From Trematomus loennbergii (taxonomy: Eukaryota > Chordata > Actinopteri > Perciformes > Nototheniidae): DNA of 64,000 bases. Location: contig JAAOOA010000127.1 in the NCBI GenBank assembly GCA_012861695.1, positions 16,872,755-16,936,754 of the forward strand, read 5' to 3'. The notes beneath the pieces are model-generated. The model was not told the DNA's origin. It was given only the letters and a program-made list of their open reading frames with translations, and did not search any database. The position numbers were made by a program, and so were the translations under genes. Positions 39,801 to 54,480 of the stretch are shown here, piece by piece; positions within the stretch are counted from its first letter, which is position 1; each line of letters begins with the position of its first letter.

Positions 39801-40708
39801 CATTACTTGAAAAGTTACAGCTTAATAGCAGTCGGCAGCTGCTGTCGTGGTTGTGCGAGGAGGCGCTTTTCCCTTTGTGTAAAGTGAGCCGAGGTCTCCG
39901 AGGTCTCCAGCTACAGTTCCGGGGTTAGCGGGTAGATGGCACACTTTTCTTACATTTATGGGCAGAATGCAGGGAGCCTGGTGCACTAAGTAGAGGTGAA
40001 GGGCAGTTTATTTTAATGGCCAAAGATAAAGTGAAATAATGTTTAGACAAATACAATTATTCATATATAAATTGAATAATAATAAGAAATTATTTTTAAA
40101 ATAAAAATAAACATGAACAAAACAAATGTTGCTGTTAATTCAGGCTTTATCTGGTGCTATCACCAATTTGTTAGAAAATAAAAACGGCAAAAATATAAAT
40201 GATAATATTAATAATATAAAAAATAATAATAATGATTATGAATATTTTTTTAATTAACGTAAGTGCACTAACAAAGGGAACATGCGGCCCATCCAGCTGA
40301 GCGTTTGACCTATAGAATACATTGTAAATGAGCTGCGTTTTCTTAGCCTACAATAAAACGCATGCTGCATGGGCTAATTTGTCATAGTAATAGTGCCAAT
40401 GTGCAAATAATGTGCATATTTGTCGCCTAACTGGTCACGTATGTATGTGTGTGTGAAATGGACAGAGGAGGAGCGAGACTGCAAACCATATTCTTATCTT
40501 ATTAAACAAATAGCCCCACTAATAGCCCGGGAGCCCTGAATAAGTTCTCAGCTTCAGAGCGTAAAGCCCAACGCCGGTCATCAGCACCGACTCTCCTGCA
40601 CACACATGCCCCGCAGCCTGTGGCGTTTATATTGGAAAGAGAGGGGGGGGTGGTATAGGGCAGCTCGTGTGTCAAAAAGTTCCCACGTCAAACAGACGTA
40701 AATAAAAG

Positions 40709-40716
40709 TGACGTCA
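40709..40716. promoter_or_regulatory. Perfect cAMP response element (CRE)
   Basis: TGACGTCA, the full palindromic CREB/ATF site, lies in a locally CpG-containing stretch (40550-40730) about 1.4 kb beyond the inferred 3' end of nr2f2. Confidence 0.35.
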
Positions 40717-41665
40717 CAGCGAGTTACACCTCATTAGTTTTTTTGTGCATTGCTAATAAACGAGCAGAAGTACAAATGATAGAGTCCAGCCTATAGGCCT
40801 ACATCACGCTCTGTCAACTGAAATCAGCCCGGTCAGTGTGCAGATCCATCCCAACCTCTAGAATGTGTGTTTTACTGATTCCAATAAATGGTAAAGGTTG
40901 GTGGAGAGTTTTTTCTTTCCTTTATGGTTGTACTGTAAATACTTGGTCCAATAATAGGATATTGGCTCACTGGTGTGGGATGTGTATGTTTGATTATCAG
41001 TGTGGGACTCAGTGTAATATACCTCAGAGACAGTTTGGCTGGACACGCAGTGAGAGCAGCACAGTGTGGATAAATAGCGCTTTCAGCAAGAAGCCGAGGA
41101 TAAAAGACCATCAGCATCACATCATAATCATCATTTTCATCATTATCAACAGCAACAAACCACACACTCAGACACACACACAGCAGCAGCAGCAGAAACC
41201 GTGGTGAAGTTGGCGTGCACCCATCCTGATTAAGCCTCCATGCAACAAGGATAATTCTATTTCAGGCCTAACTCTCAACTAAACCAATACTACTGGTAAT
41301 TAATGATAGGCCAAAGGTCTAGCCTACAACATCACAACAGCCCCTAAGCATATGATTGACATTTTAACCATCATTTCACTTTTTGGCTATTCATATTTTT
41401 TTACATTAATTTTTTCCTATTGTTTTTTTCGTATAGTGTGGATGTTAATGAAGCTCAGTGCAGTTGGAAATGAATAATGTAGACAATAAGAGTCGTTTTT
41501 GTCATGAGAGAACATTTGGATTTCAGGTTTTTTCTCTCTATCGATATAGCCTACCTTATATTATTTGGATGCTAATATTTATACTGTATAAATTCATGCC
41601 ATTAATATTGATGTGAGCGTCCAAAGGTGAAACGCAAATAAGGCGAGTTGGGTATTTCCCACTGA

Positions 41666-41686
41666 GGGGGGGGGGGGGGGGGGGGG
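41666..41686 (+). repeat. Poly-G run (G21)
   Basis: Twenty-one consecutive G residues about 400 bp beyond the inferred nr2f2 polyadenylation site. It has G-quadruplex potential, and the run length is error-prone in sequencing. Confidence 0.95.
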
Positions 41687-42069
41687 TATACTGTTATGAA
41701 ATGTTATTATCTGTTGAGGCAGGGAGCCTTATTACAACTGTTGTATCCCATTTCTCAAGTGTGACTGACATCCGCCTTAAATTCATTATTTCCAAAGCAG
41801 TTTTGCCAAATTACTGATCGGCATTTTTAGAGAAAATAATCGGAAACTTGTAGCAAAAAGTGAAGGCGTTGAGCGAGCCTGTTGGCTGATTGATTAATTA
41901 TTTTGTAATTCATTAATCACTTTCATAGGGCAAAAGGGCAACATCCTGCCACAGCAAATTGACTCCACACACACCCCCTCCAGCCGACCACACACCACAC
42001 GCACATAAACACACGCACACACAAGGACAAGTTCACACTTGCGTTGGGGAAGTCAAAAAAACATGGAAA

Positions 42070-42105
42070 TACTTGAGTTTTCAAATTCATAAATTATAAT
42101 TTAAT
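42070..42105 (-). terminator. Candidate distal polyadenylation site of nr2f2
   Basis: On the minus strand ATTAAA occupies 42105-42100. Cleavage would fall near 42070-42090. The following 100 bases on the minus strand are rich in GTGTG (plus strand CACACA at 41968-42024), as expected of a downstream GU-rich element. This is inference from sequence signals only. Confidence 0.3.
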
Positions 42106-44219
42106 ACCAAGAACAAATTTACAGCAGAATGCTTGTTTACAATAAGCTAACACAAACAAACAAGAATTGTGTTCAACTATAAACTTTCACACACACTCAC
42201 ATATATCACTTGCAATTAATAATAATAATAATCATAAAAAAGTATCTATACGTTATCAATACCCTGCAGTCATATATTTTTATATATTTATATAAAAACG
42301 TGGGTCAGTTTTAAACTGTTCATAATTACAATCATGTATCATTCTCTGGTCCATATGTGGCCACGAACAGCCAAAGATCAGTGTTCAATCAGTGATCCCT
42401 TTTAATTCAACCACAACATGGTGTTTTTGTGTGTGTTGAAGAAAAGCCATCAAAACAAGGACAAAATTGCTAGCTTTCAAATACACACACGCACGCACAC
42501 GCACGCTCTCGCGCACACACGCTCACGCACACCACGGCACCTGTCAAAGACCAAAGGAGCAATAACACTAAAGTTAAAATATTGACTCCTTTTTCTCAAA
42601 CCTGCTCACCCTGTTTAAGTCTGTAGCCTAATAATGAACGTCGTTTCTTTTCTTTTTTGTTTCTTTAAATACAAGGGCTAGTGTACTGAATGCACAGATT
42701 ATATCTATACAGTCAAAAAAGAGAGAGAAAACATTTACATTTATATATCAAAGGTAAAATAGGTTAGCGACCTGTGGCCATGCATTCACAGTCTAAATAT
42801 ACATGAAAAAGAAAACATTTGTAGTAATATGTATATACATTAAAAACATAACTTTCAGTGCTACTAGCTAAGTCTGCCACTCAATTTTGAAAACGTTGTA
42901 TTACCGAGAAAAAAAATGGCAACCACAGATTTTTCTTAATCACATATACTTTGTATAAAGGAAAAAGTTGTTGAAATGAATTGACCTATATTTACAAGAA
43001 TACTGCCTCTAATCAGTGTTTTTCAAGTGAAATACACGACTGAAGTTTCAAATCTAATTGAGTTCCCCCAAAAATGCTGTAGGCTTACTTTAACATTTTG
43101 ATAAGAAATCACATATGCTTGTCAGGCACTTAATGCTTGAAGTGAATAAAGGGTGACATTTCAGGGACGCTTTAATAATACTGCTATTAAACACTACTCT
43201 GGCTAGGCTTCAAACTTTTATGACCCCTTGACCTCTCCAATTTTTTTAAACAAGTCACGTATGCTTTCAGTGCAGTTTGAAACCACTGCAAACAGCCTTA
43301 AATGCAAATATAACGCATTTAGAGCCACCTGTCTTAATACCTCTTTAACAGCAGGATAGGCAACTTGTAGGATCTTTTTTATTGAATCCAATTGGGGAAC
43401 TGATGCCAAATATTCAAAGTTGGATGAATTGGGGAAGACTTTTCAGCAAATAATTTGGAAAACAAAGTGGATCCTGTAACTTCATATTAATAAAGAGCAA
43501 AATGTTTTCGCTGGGTCATAAAGTTGAACATGAAGTCCAAATAAACTCCCTTTTCCCAGATGGTATTGGTCATCCTTAGAATATAAGTGCGCTTGCAGCA
43601 TTACGCCTAGATTATAAGCCTAAACTCCTATTGCTGTGGTTTTAATTCTTTTTAGAACTTTTTTTTGTACACCTTTTCAAAATAAATCATTGTCTTAGAA
43701 AATAACACCACCTGTACTACATAAATCACATAGGCCGGTTTGAAACCAGAAAGGAGGAACAAAGAAAGTACAAAACACAGCTATACATGGACACAGGACA
43801 AGTCATTTGAGAAAAGGAAATTCACGTTTTCGTATTTTCCCTTTCTCCTGTTTTTTTTCTTCTTTTACCCAAATTATCATTTTTAAATGCACTTAATACT
43901 TAAATTTCCTTATAAGGATAAACAAAATCCCTTTCCCTTTTTTTCTCATTTTCTTCTTTCATTGAAAAAATGAATCGAAGCAGGTTGTTCTGCATGAACA
44001 CTGGGAGCTTGTATCTGCCATTTTGAAAGTTCAGTGGATGTCTCAATTTTTTTGGAGTAGGGGGAATTCACAGTCATTTACGTCAATGTCTTTCTTCATG
44101 AAAGCCAGCCCCGTGTAACAGCCGGTTGGTTTTTTATTCCTTCCACAAAAGCAGCTATAATCATTGTAGTCTCGCAGCCCCCCCAACCCCACCTTTTGTT
44201 TGTTCGTCTCCTTCTTGGT
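42075..44219 (-). other. nr2f2: Probable 3' UTR of nr2f2
   Basis: AT-rich, repeat-poor DNA directly downstream of the stop codon with no other gene. COUP-TF mRNAs have long 3' UTRs. An AATAAA lies only about 80 nt after the stop (near 44135 on the minus strand) and another at about 43377, so shorter forms are possible. The distal end is inferred from the ATTAAA at 42100-42105. Confidence 0.4.
42484..42536 (+). repeat. CA/CG-rich simple repeat
   Basis: Alternating CACACG/CGCACA units inside the presumed 3' UTR region of nr2f2. If transcribed, the mRNA would carry the GU-rich complement. Confidence 0.75.
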
Positions 44220-48404
<4,185 letters not shown>

Positions 48405-49150
48405 ATCTATCAGTCAACGTAAAGAAACTTTTTGTCTGCCGTTTTGGTGTCGCGGTGAATAATGTCTCAAGGAAACGCGATAAACTGTGACTAACAGGAC
48501 ACAAAATGTCAAATCTAACCTACGTTGAATCCAGTCAGAATCTCCCGAAAACTGTCGATTTATTGCTGTTGGAGACGTCGCGAAGCACGTTTTCAAACTG
48601 ATGCGATGGCGAGCTGAGTCGCTGCCTTGCGCTTAAAGGCCAAGTCCAGGGCGCTTACAGTCAGCCATCCAGTACACCCATCAATGGGAAATGTAGGCTA
48701 AATATTAAAAATGATCAACCGATAGCATGGACTATTCAGAGAATGATGGAGCAGCTGGTGGGTAGGACCGTGTCTGCAGCAGCAAAAACAATAGTGAGCA
48801 CACTGAAGCAGCTACTATCAAGTTCCAGCACAAGTCTTGAAGGAAATCACCAACTGGGTAAAAAAAATGCGTCTTCTTCCTTTTCTTGTTGAGAGGTAGC
48901 GCCAGAATGCGCGCAGCAGAAGCCAATGTTTTTGGAGAGTCTGGACGGTGAAGACAACTCTTCCCAAAAAATGCTGAAAGCACTAAAAAACAAAAACCAC
49001 AAAAACAAAGATCACAACCTACAAACCTCCTTCGTGCAGTGAAAAATAATAGGAAAAAAGAGTAGAGAATCAAAGTGATCAAATATGTTAAAAAGGCGGA
49101 GGTTAGGAAGTGATTTGCGATTGGTAGGAGCCGGGCTGGCAGAATGCTTT
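48405..49150 (-). other. nr2f2: Probable 5' UTR of nr2f2
   Basis: Region between the inferred start site and the ATG. The two long open frames here (about 116 and 60 codons) begin with TTG, not ATG, so they are not good upstream ORFs. The second ends in TGA just before the main ATG, in the same frame, which supports 48404 as the true start. Confidence 0.4.
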
Positions 49151-49183
49151 CTCTCTGATCAGCTCACTGAGCTCTCTATATAG

Positions 49184-49196
49184 TGAACTTTGACAC
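49184..49196 (-). promoter_or_regulatory. COUP/DR1 nuclear receptor element
   Basis: On the minus strand GTGTCAAAGTTCA, two AGGTCA-type half sites separated by one base. It differs at one position from GTGTCAAAGGTCA, the chicken ovalbumin COUP site as I recall it. It lies immediately upstream of the TATA-like box, so the gene product could bind its own promoter. Confidence 0.45.
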
Positions 49197-49237
49197 GACT
49201 GCTGCAACTTAGCACACGTTACCATGGAGATCTGCTG

Positions 49238-49247
49238 CCATATAAGG
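49238..49247. promoter_or_regulatory. CArG box (SRF-type site)
   Basis: CCATATAAGG is a perfect match to CC(A/T)6GG, the serum response factor consensus, about 60 bp upstream of the TATA-like box of nr2f2. COUP-TFII is expressed in smooth muscle and mesenchyme in vertebrates, so SRF input would be plausible, but this is inference. Confidence 0.45.
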
Positions 49248-50119
49248 AAGGAGAGTGTGTTTGACTGGTCAGAGTTTAGGGACCTCCCCCTCAACCCCAT
49301 TGGCTAGTCGGCACTTGTGCTACTTGGTACCTTGCCAGAGCCAGCATGGAGGTCGAGAGGGCCGCTTGGTCCTAAAACGAGACGAGTTTCGGGAATCATT
49401 TTTTAGTCACTCAAATCGTCCATACTTAGAAAATACTCAATTCCCGGTAAAGCACTAACAATTGCAAGAAGAAATAACACCCAACCTTAATCCATTCATT
49501 GCCTCGTATCGCGTAACACTATATCTGTAAATGTATAAAATACTGAAAAATCTAAAGAGATGTTGTCCCGTGGACACAGGTGCACCTTCTGCACATTATA
49601 TTTGCTTATTATAATAAAACTATTATTTTTGCCCTAATGTTGATCCTTTATATGTGATTATAAAAGGCATTATACACATTTGAGAACACAAAGAGACAAA
49701 ATGAGACACTCAGAGTATGATACACGATCATTGGAAGTGTGCATGTTATTTAGGATAATTGTGTAAAACAGTGAAGACTTATTCGGTCTATGCACATTTA
49801 AGGCAGACGAAGAATTTCTCCCCTTTTCTCCAAATGTGTTCCTTTATTTGGACAGGCTAATATACTTATTAGCGCTTCTAATCACACCAGGTACCTTTCA
49901 TGACAATCCACACCTCTTATACAAATGTTATGATAGGCTGCTGACATTATCTAGCCACCCGCTGTAGCCTGCTAATCCCTCACGGCCGCAAATATCCCCA
50001 ACGCACCAGGTCAGAGGGGCCAGACCTGGGTCTCCAAAGTCAGAGCTCTTTCTTCATGTGGTCAAAACATGAAATAACCACATCTTTAAATAGGGTCTAC
50101 TTTTTTTAAATGTCCCTTG

Positions 50120-50132
50120 AGGTCAAAGGCCT
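50120..50132 (+). promoter_or_regulatory. DR1-like nuclear receptor site
   Basis: AGGTCAAAGGCCT matches 11 of 13 positions of the DR1 consensus AGGTCAAAGGTCA. It lies about 0.95 kb upstream of the candidate nr2f2 promoter. The first half site is perfect, the second is degenerate. Confidence 0.25.
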
Positions 50133-50480
50133 TGCACATTAATGTGAAGATGAAAGCAAAGCCACTTCCTGATAAACAACCCTATAAAAGTGTTTTTTTT
50201 GGGTCATGCTTTAAAATACACCTCAGATATCGCCTTATAATAAAGACAATCTACTGCTTGTGGGGATTGCAAACACAGTGAGGGATGCCGAGCATGTAGA
50301 ACGGGGTCAGTGTCTGCTCAGAGTGGCTGCTCTCATGGTTAATATGTTTTTAGACTTGTATTTAAACAGCGGTAAAGATTGGTTTACTTTAAGCCCAGAG
50401 ATCAAAGTTGAACTGCAGGTAAAACTTCACTTGCAGCCCTGCAGATGAACCTATAGCCTGGCTGTGTCAGTCTACAGAGA

Positions 50481-50501
50481 GCAGCAGCAGCAGCAGCAGC
50501 A
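50481..50501 (+). repeat. Short CAG/GCA trinucleotide repeat
   Basis: Seven GCA units in a row in non-coding DNA just beside the CTCF-like motif. Confidence 0.8.
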
Positions 50502-50533
50502 TGCATTGTCCCAGGATCTATTACAGTATATGG

Positions 50534-50546
50534 GTGCCCCCTAGCG
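50534..50546 (-). promoter_or_regulatory. CTCF-like core motif
   Basis: The plus strand GTGCCCCCTAGCG gives CGCTAGGGGGCAC on the minus strand, close to the CTCF core C-TAGGGGGC(A/G)C. It lies about 1.4 kb upstream of the nr2f2 promoter and could be a domain or loop anchor. Confidence 0.4.
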
Positions 50547-50686
50547 TATGAAGTTTTGCTTCAAATAAGATTCAATTTAGAGGAGCCATCCGACACGGAA
50601 ACTGCTTCAGTCTCTTCTCCCGCATCGACCAAACTAACGAGCACCATTTTAAACTGATGACTGTTTGTTTAAATTCTGTTTTACAG

Positions 50687-50902
50687 GACTTGGACGGCAA
50701 AGCTTTCAGAGTTGCCAGAGTTGGATTTACTTTTTGCCACTTCAGGCAATCCCAGCGGTGGTATTTAGAGCAATTATGTCTTTATTCTAAAACAAATGAG
50801 CCGGTTTTATTTTGTCTGCATGATTACTTTGTCGGTTTCATTTACAGAAGCCGTGAAAACACCCCGAAATGTATCCGTTTCTCCAGGATCCGACTTCAAA
50901 CG
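50687..50902 (+). other. Possible exon of a divergent transcript upstream of nr2f2
   Basis: A 216-nt segment is bounded by a good acceptor (pyrimidine-rich stretch then TTTTACAG, ending at 50686) and a near-perfect donor (ACG|GTAAGTAC, GT at 50903). It is open in one frame throughout and encodes no protein I recognise. In mammals a divergent noncoding RNA, NR2F2-AS1, starts upstream of this gene on the opposite strand. The placement here is similar but homology is not shown. Confidence 0.25.
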
Positions 50903-53900
50903 GTAAGTACGTTTTGCGCACTTTAATAAGATAAATCGTAAAAGTACCTGTGTTTTATTTCTCAGTTCTAAATTAAATATTGTCTAAATAAGCGGACAGC
51001 ATTATATGTTGAAATAAAAATAAATGTATGGCTGCAAACAAAGCATATAGTAGCGTAAATACACGATGTTTCTAGTGCGCATTCAACACGGGCGTATCAG
51101 TCACTCATATTGCTTTTTTCTCCACGTGTTCATTTATATGATGATCACATTAAGCCCAACTAGGTTGCAAATACCCATTCATAAAGTTATTTGATAGTGA
51201 TAGAGAGGCAGAAGGCTGTATTCTTATAGAAACAGACCTACCAAATGCATATGTGTGGCTTCTTCCGTAGCGGGGTGCATCTTCTCTCTTATTCAGAATA
51301 TATTTTGTCTTCTCTTTTTCGACACACTGCTCAGAATGAAACTGGCAAATCTTCGTCTCCAACAGACAGAATCAAACACAAAAAGCACGCTGTTTATTAA
51401 GAAAATGTTGGCAAATGTCTGATCATGCAACAACTTTGGAGAGCCGGTAAGAACAACTGATTCACGTCATGTGTTGATGAGCGAGGAATTGGTAATATAA
51501 TATATCTTCGGAGCAGAATATCTTTTGACTGCTTCTGGAAATAATACGTCTTTAGGCTACAGCAAAGCAGAGATCCTGTGCGCCTTTTCTCTCCCACAGT
51601 AATATGGCCAAAACGCGCGTGTACGCCGCTGCTTTGTGTGGGCTAAGAGGAGAGAGGGAGGGGGGAAGTCAGAACAGACACCTGTCTTTAAGTGTGCGAG
51701 CATGCATTGTGAGATTCTGCTTATTAGAAATTATAAGGAGATTAGAAGATGCAATAAGACCTGTGATTAGAGCTGTGCAACATATTTCATTTTATTGCAA
51801 AAATAAACATTCAGTGTCCTTAAATACAGCCTATAAAAACAGCAATGACTATTGTGTTATTATTATATTATCATTATTATTAATTAGCTCTAATTCAAAT
51901 TAATCATAATTTAAAATGACAATTTATTCATTATACAAAATTAAGAAGCAACTACATAAAGAATATCCCTATTTCTTTCTTACAATTATACATTATACAG
52001 AGAATAAGAAAGTCTATAATGAAATGATAATAGCCTCAATTAACCTCGCGTAAATCTATACTGGGTTGAAAATTGAACACCTTTTTCCACGCATAAACAG
52101 TTTCACACTTACACAATTGATTTGCTATTAAACCCTCTAAAAGTCTTGTGCTGCAGTTTTTATTTCCCGGGTTTAAAAGTTTCCTCTGTGTGATTAGCAG
52201 TTGTTCTGCCTTCAGTCAGAGGATAAAAGCACTATATATATGCTCAGAGAGCCTGCACACAACAATAGCGCTGCCCAACGGGACCAGTATCGATTAAGAC
52301 GAGACAGAGGATGTCGCCTGCACTAAATATTTACTGATCACACACAAATAGCTGGATCTTTAACGATTTCCCATGCTCGGGCTGGGAGTAAGGACTAAAT
52401 CACTTTATTATTGTTAGTAAAACAAAGCACACGCTCTGGAACACAGGAGTGGAGATGTGCTGATTGAGATAAGTGCAGCTAAATTAATCGATAGTGAGTA
52501 GATAATAGTTGAGATTTACGGCCGTGCAAAGAAAACGCTTTCACTCATGTATCAAGTTAAACTGACACGTGCACTGGGACTGGTAATTATTTGTATATGC
52601 CAACGCGCACTTTAGTCAAAACAGTGTAAATGCAACAGATTGTAGATTAAAACCAAATAACTACCAGCGTGAATTGGGTTAAAAATGATCGCAAATCAAT
52701 CAGATTTTTTCTTTTAAGATATAGCCTAACTAATCTAAAAAGCAGAGTCATGCTGACGGCGAGAAACCGTCTCACACTTGTGTAAAAAGTCAAAAACTGT
52801 GATGAAAGTGCACTTTAATCTCATCTGCGCCTTCACCCAGTGCTTCATGCAGATAGGGGGGGGGGGCTGACCCGGGGGTCTCCAAGTTCCCGGCCTGATT
52901 AACCCCTGCAGACCCGCGCAGGAGCAAATGTTAACCAGGCTAATCAACTTCAAGAGTCTCATTGAATTAGACCACTGTGGAATCAGAACAAATTAAATCG
53001 TCCAATTTAAAAAAAATAACACCAGGAATATAACATGTTTTTGACAATTGGTTGAGATTCAACTTATCATAAAATATCAAAAATATAGAATAATTAATTT
53101 CAGATAACACACAGGTTGATTAACTGTTGGAGGCAACAGGTTTGAGCTTTTGTGTATACAATTAAAAAGCAATATTTTAATATTCAAAACGCTCTTAAAC
53201 AGCCTCAAATTGTATTTTCCTGCTTGATAAAGATCACTTGATTGATGGTGGTTGTGCCCCAAAGTCACAGCAGTTGTATCTGCTGTATTGCATTATATTA
53301 GGCATCCTCTGGTAAAGGCTTATCTATACTCTCTTTATAGCATTGCTGTAGTAATGTTGCTTAAATGCAAAGATGGATAAAAAAGAACCAATTAGTCAAA
53401 TGTGTGCTTGTACATGTGGCTTTATTTAGGCAAAGAATATTTGCTGACAGAAAGTTTCAAAAAGTTACATCAGACTCATATATCACAATAATCATAGAAT
53501 AAATATAAGCTTAACGTAACATGAGCAAAGTCTCCTCATATAAGGATAGTTAAACATTTTAACAAATGTAATTAAAGTATTATTATAGAGAGTTTTTTGC
53601 CATACAGGTTTTAACTCAATAAATTATCCCGTGTGCATACTCTTATAGAACGTAGTTTCTTTTGATTTGCCTTTTTTTCTTTGTGGTTGAATAGGTTACA
53701 CTAAAGCACGGCTTTTACAGACTTTAATGTAAAAACGCACGACTTTAAATTATGTTTCTCTCTTTTTGGCATTTTAATAATATGTTATTACAGAAAATTG
53801 CATTCATTATACCAATTAACAACCACTTATTGTAAACATGGTGCGTGTGTGTATGAGCATTTGATTGTATGCACACACATGTAAGCTATAGAGGCATATA

Positions 53901-54319
53901 CAGTGTGAGAAATAATAACATGTATAACATTCACCTTTTTATGCTTCAGTGTTAGCAGACATGTACATGTCTTAGCAGAGACATAAAGAGTTCATTCAGT
54001 GGCGTAGATCCCTTTCACTCTGTCTGCATGCCCTAAGGGCTGCTATCTAAAAAGGCAATAGATCCCAGATAGCTCACTGTGTTCAATTTGCCAATGATAG
54101 ATTATAGTGCCAATTTAAACAGATAGGGATCAATTTGTCTCAATGATCACTCTTTAGGCGGACTGCCAGCATGCTCTTAATGTATTTGTAAATGCTGGTT
54201 GTGTGAGTCGCGGCTGTTTAAGTGATCAAAACTGTGGAATGGAGAGATGATATGAGAAATGATAAATGATGTGTTGTTTTGGCTGCTAAAGACTGCATTG
54301 ATGGAGCATACATGGTGAT
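50903..54319. other. Geneless upstream flank
   Basis: AT-rich DNA. A plus-strand TATA-like string (CTATATATATGC, 52232-52243) is followed by a GC-richer stretch but no gene. A G-run lies at 52857-52866. Nothing else was identified. Confidence 0.6.
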
Positions 54320-54480
54320 TACTTGAGGCAGATGACCAGAAGGTCAATGGTTTAACTCTAAGGACTAGCTGGGAAAGTCTGGGTAGGGGAATTGTGTGAT
54401 AAGTGCTCTCTAACCCGTAGGAACCACTGCTGAAGTACCCTTCGGCAAAGCAGCTTAAGGCCCATCTGTCCCAGTGGAGC
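54320..54480 (+). mobile_element. tRNA-derived SINE relic
   Basis: AGAAGGTCAATGGTTTAACTCTAAG resembles a decayed polymerase III B box (GGTTCGAATCC) as in fish tRNA-SINEs. It is followed by CTGAAGTACCCTTCGGCAAAG, matching the typical body string CTGAAGTACCCTTGAGCAAGG. No tail or target duplication is clear. Confidence 0.45.

Larger units (their letters stand above)
36891..42070. other. Geneless DNA immediately downstream of nr2f2
   Basis: Mixed AT-rich and CpG-containing blocks (39040-39210, 39720-39960, 40550-40730). It has a GATGAT repeat at 37900-37919, the CRE at 40709, a CAG run at 41182-41196 and the G21 run. These look like candidate regulatory DNA, not genes. Confidence 0.55.
49145..49303 (-). 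promoter_or_regulatory. Candidate core promoter of nr2f2
   Basis: In gene orientation the order is: CCAAT (49303-49299, within AGCCAATGGGG), CArG box (49247-49238), COUP/DR1 element (49196-49184), TATA-like CTATATAG (49183-49176). A start site is predicted near 49150, giving a 5' leader of about 745 nt before the ATG at 48404. The position, spacing and orientation are consistent with an RNA polymerase II promoter, but no transcript evidence is available. Confidence 0.45.

Noticed and set aside
48414..48596. 60-codon upstream frame ending just before the nr2f2 ATG
   Set aside because: Also starts at TTG. It is in frame with the main ORF but closed by TGA, so it serves only as evidence for the true start.
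48732..49082. 116-codon upstream frame in the nr2f2 leader
   Set aside because: It begins at TTG and has no internal ATG, so it is not a credible upstream ORF.
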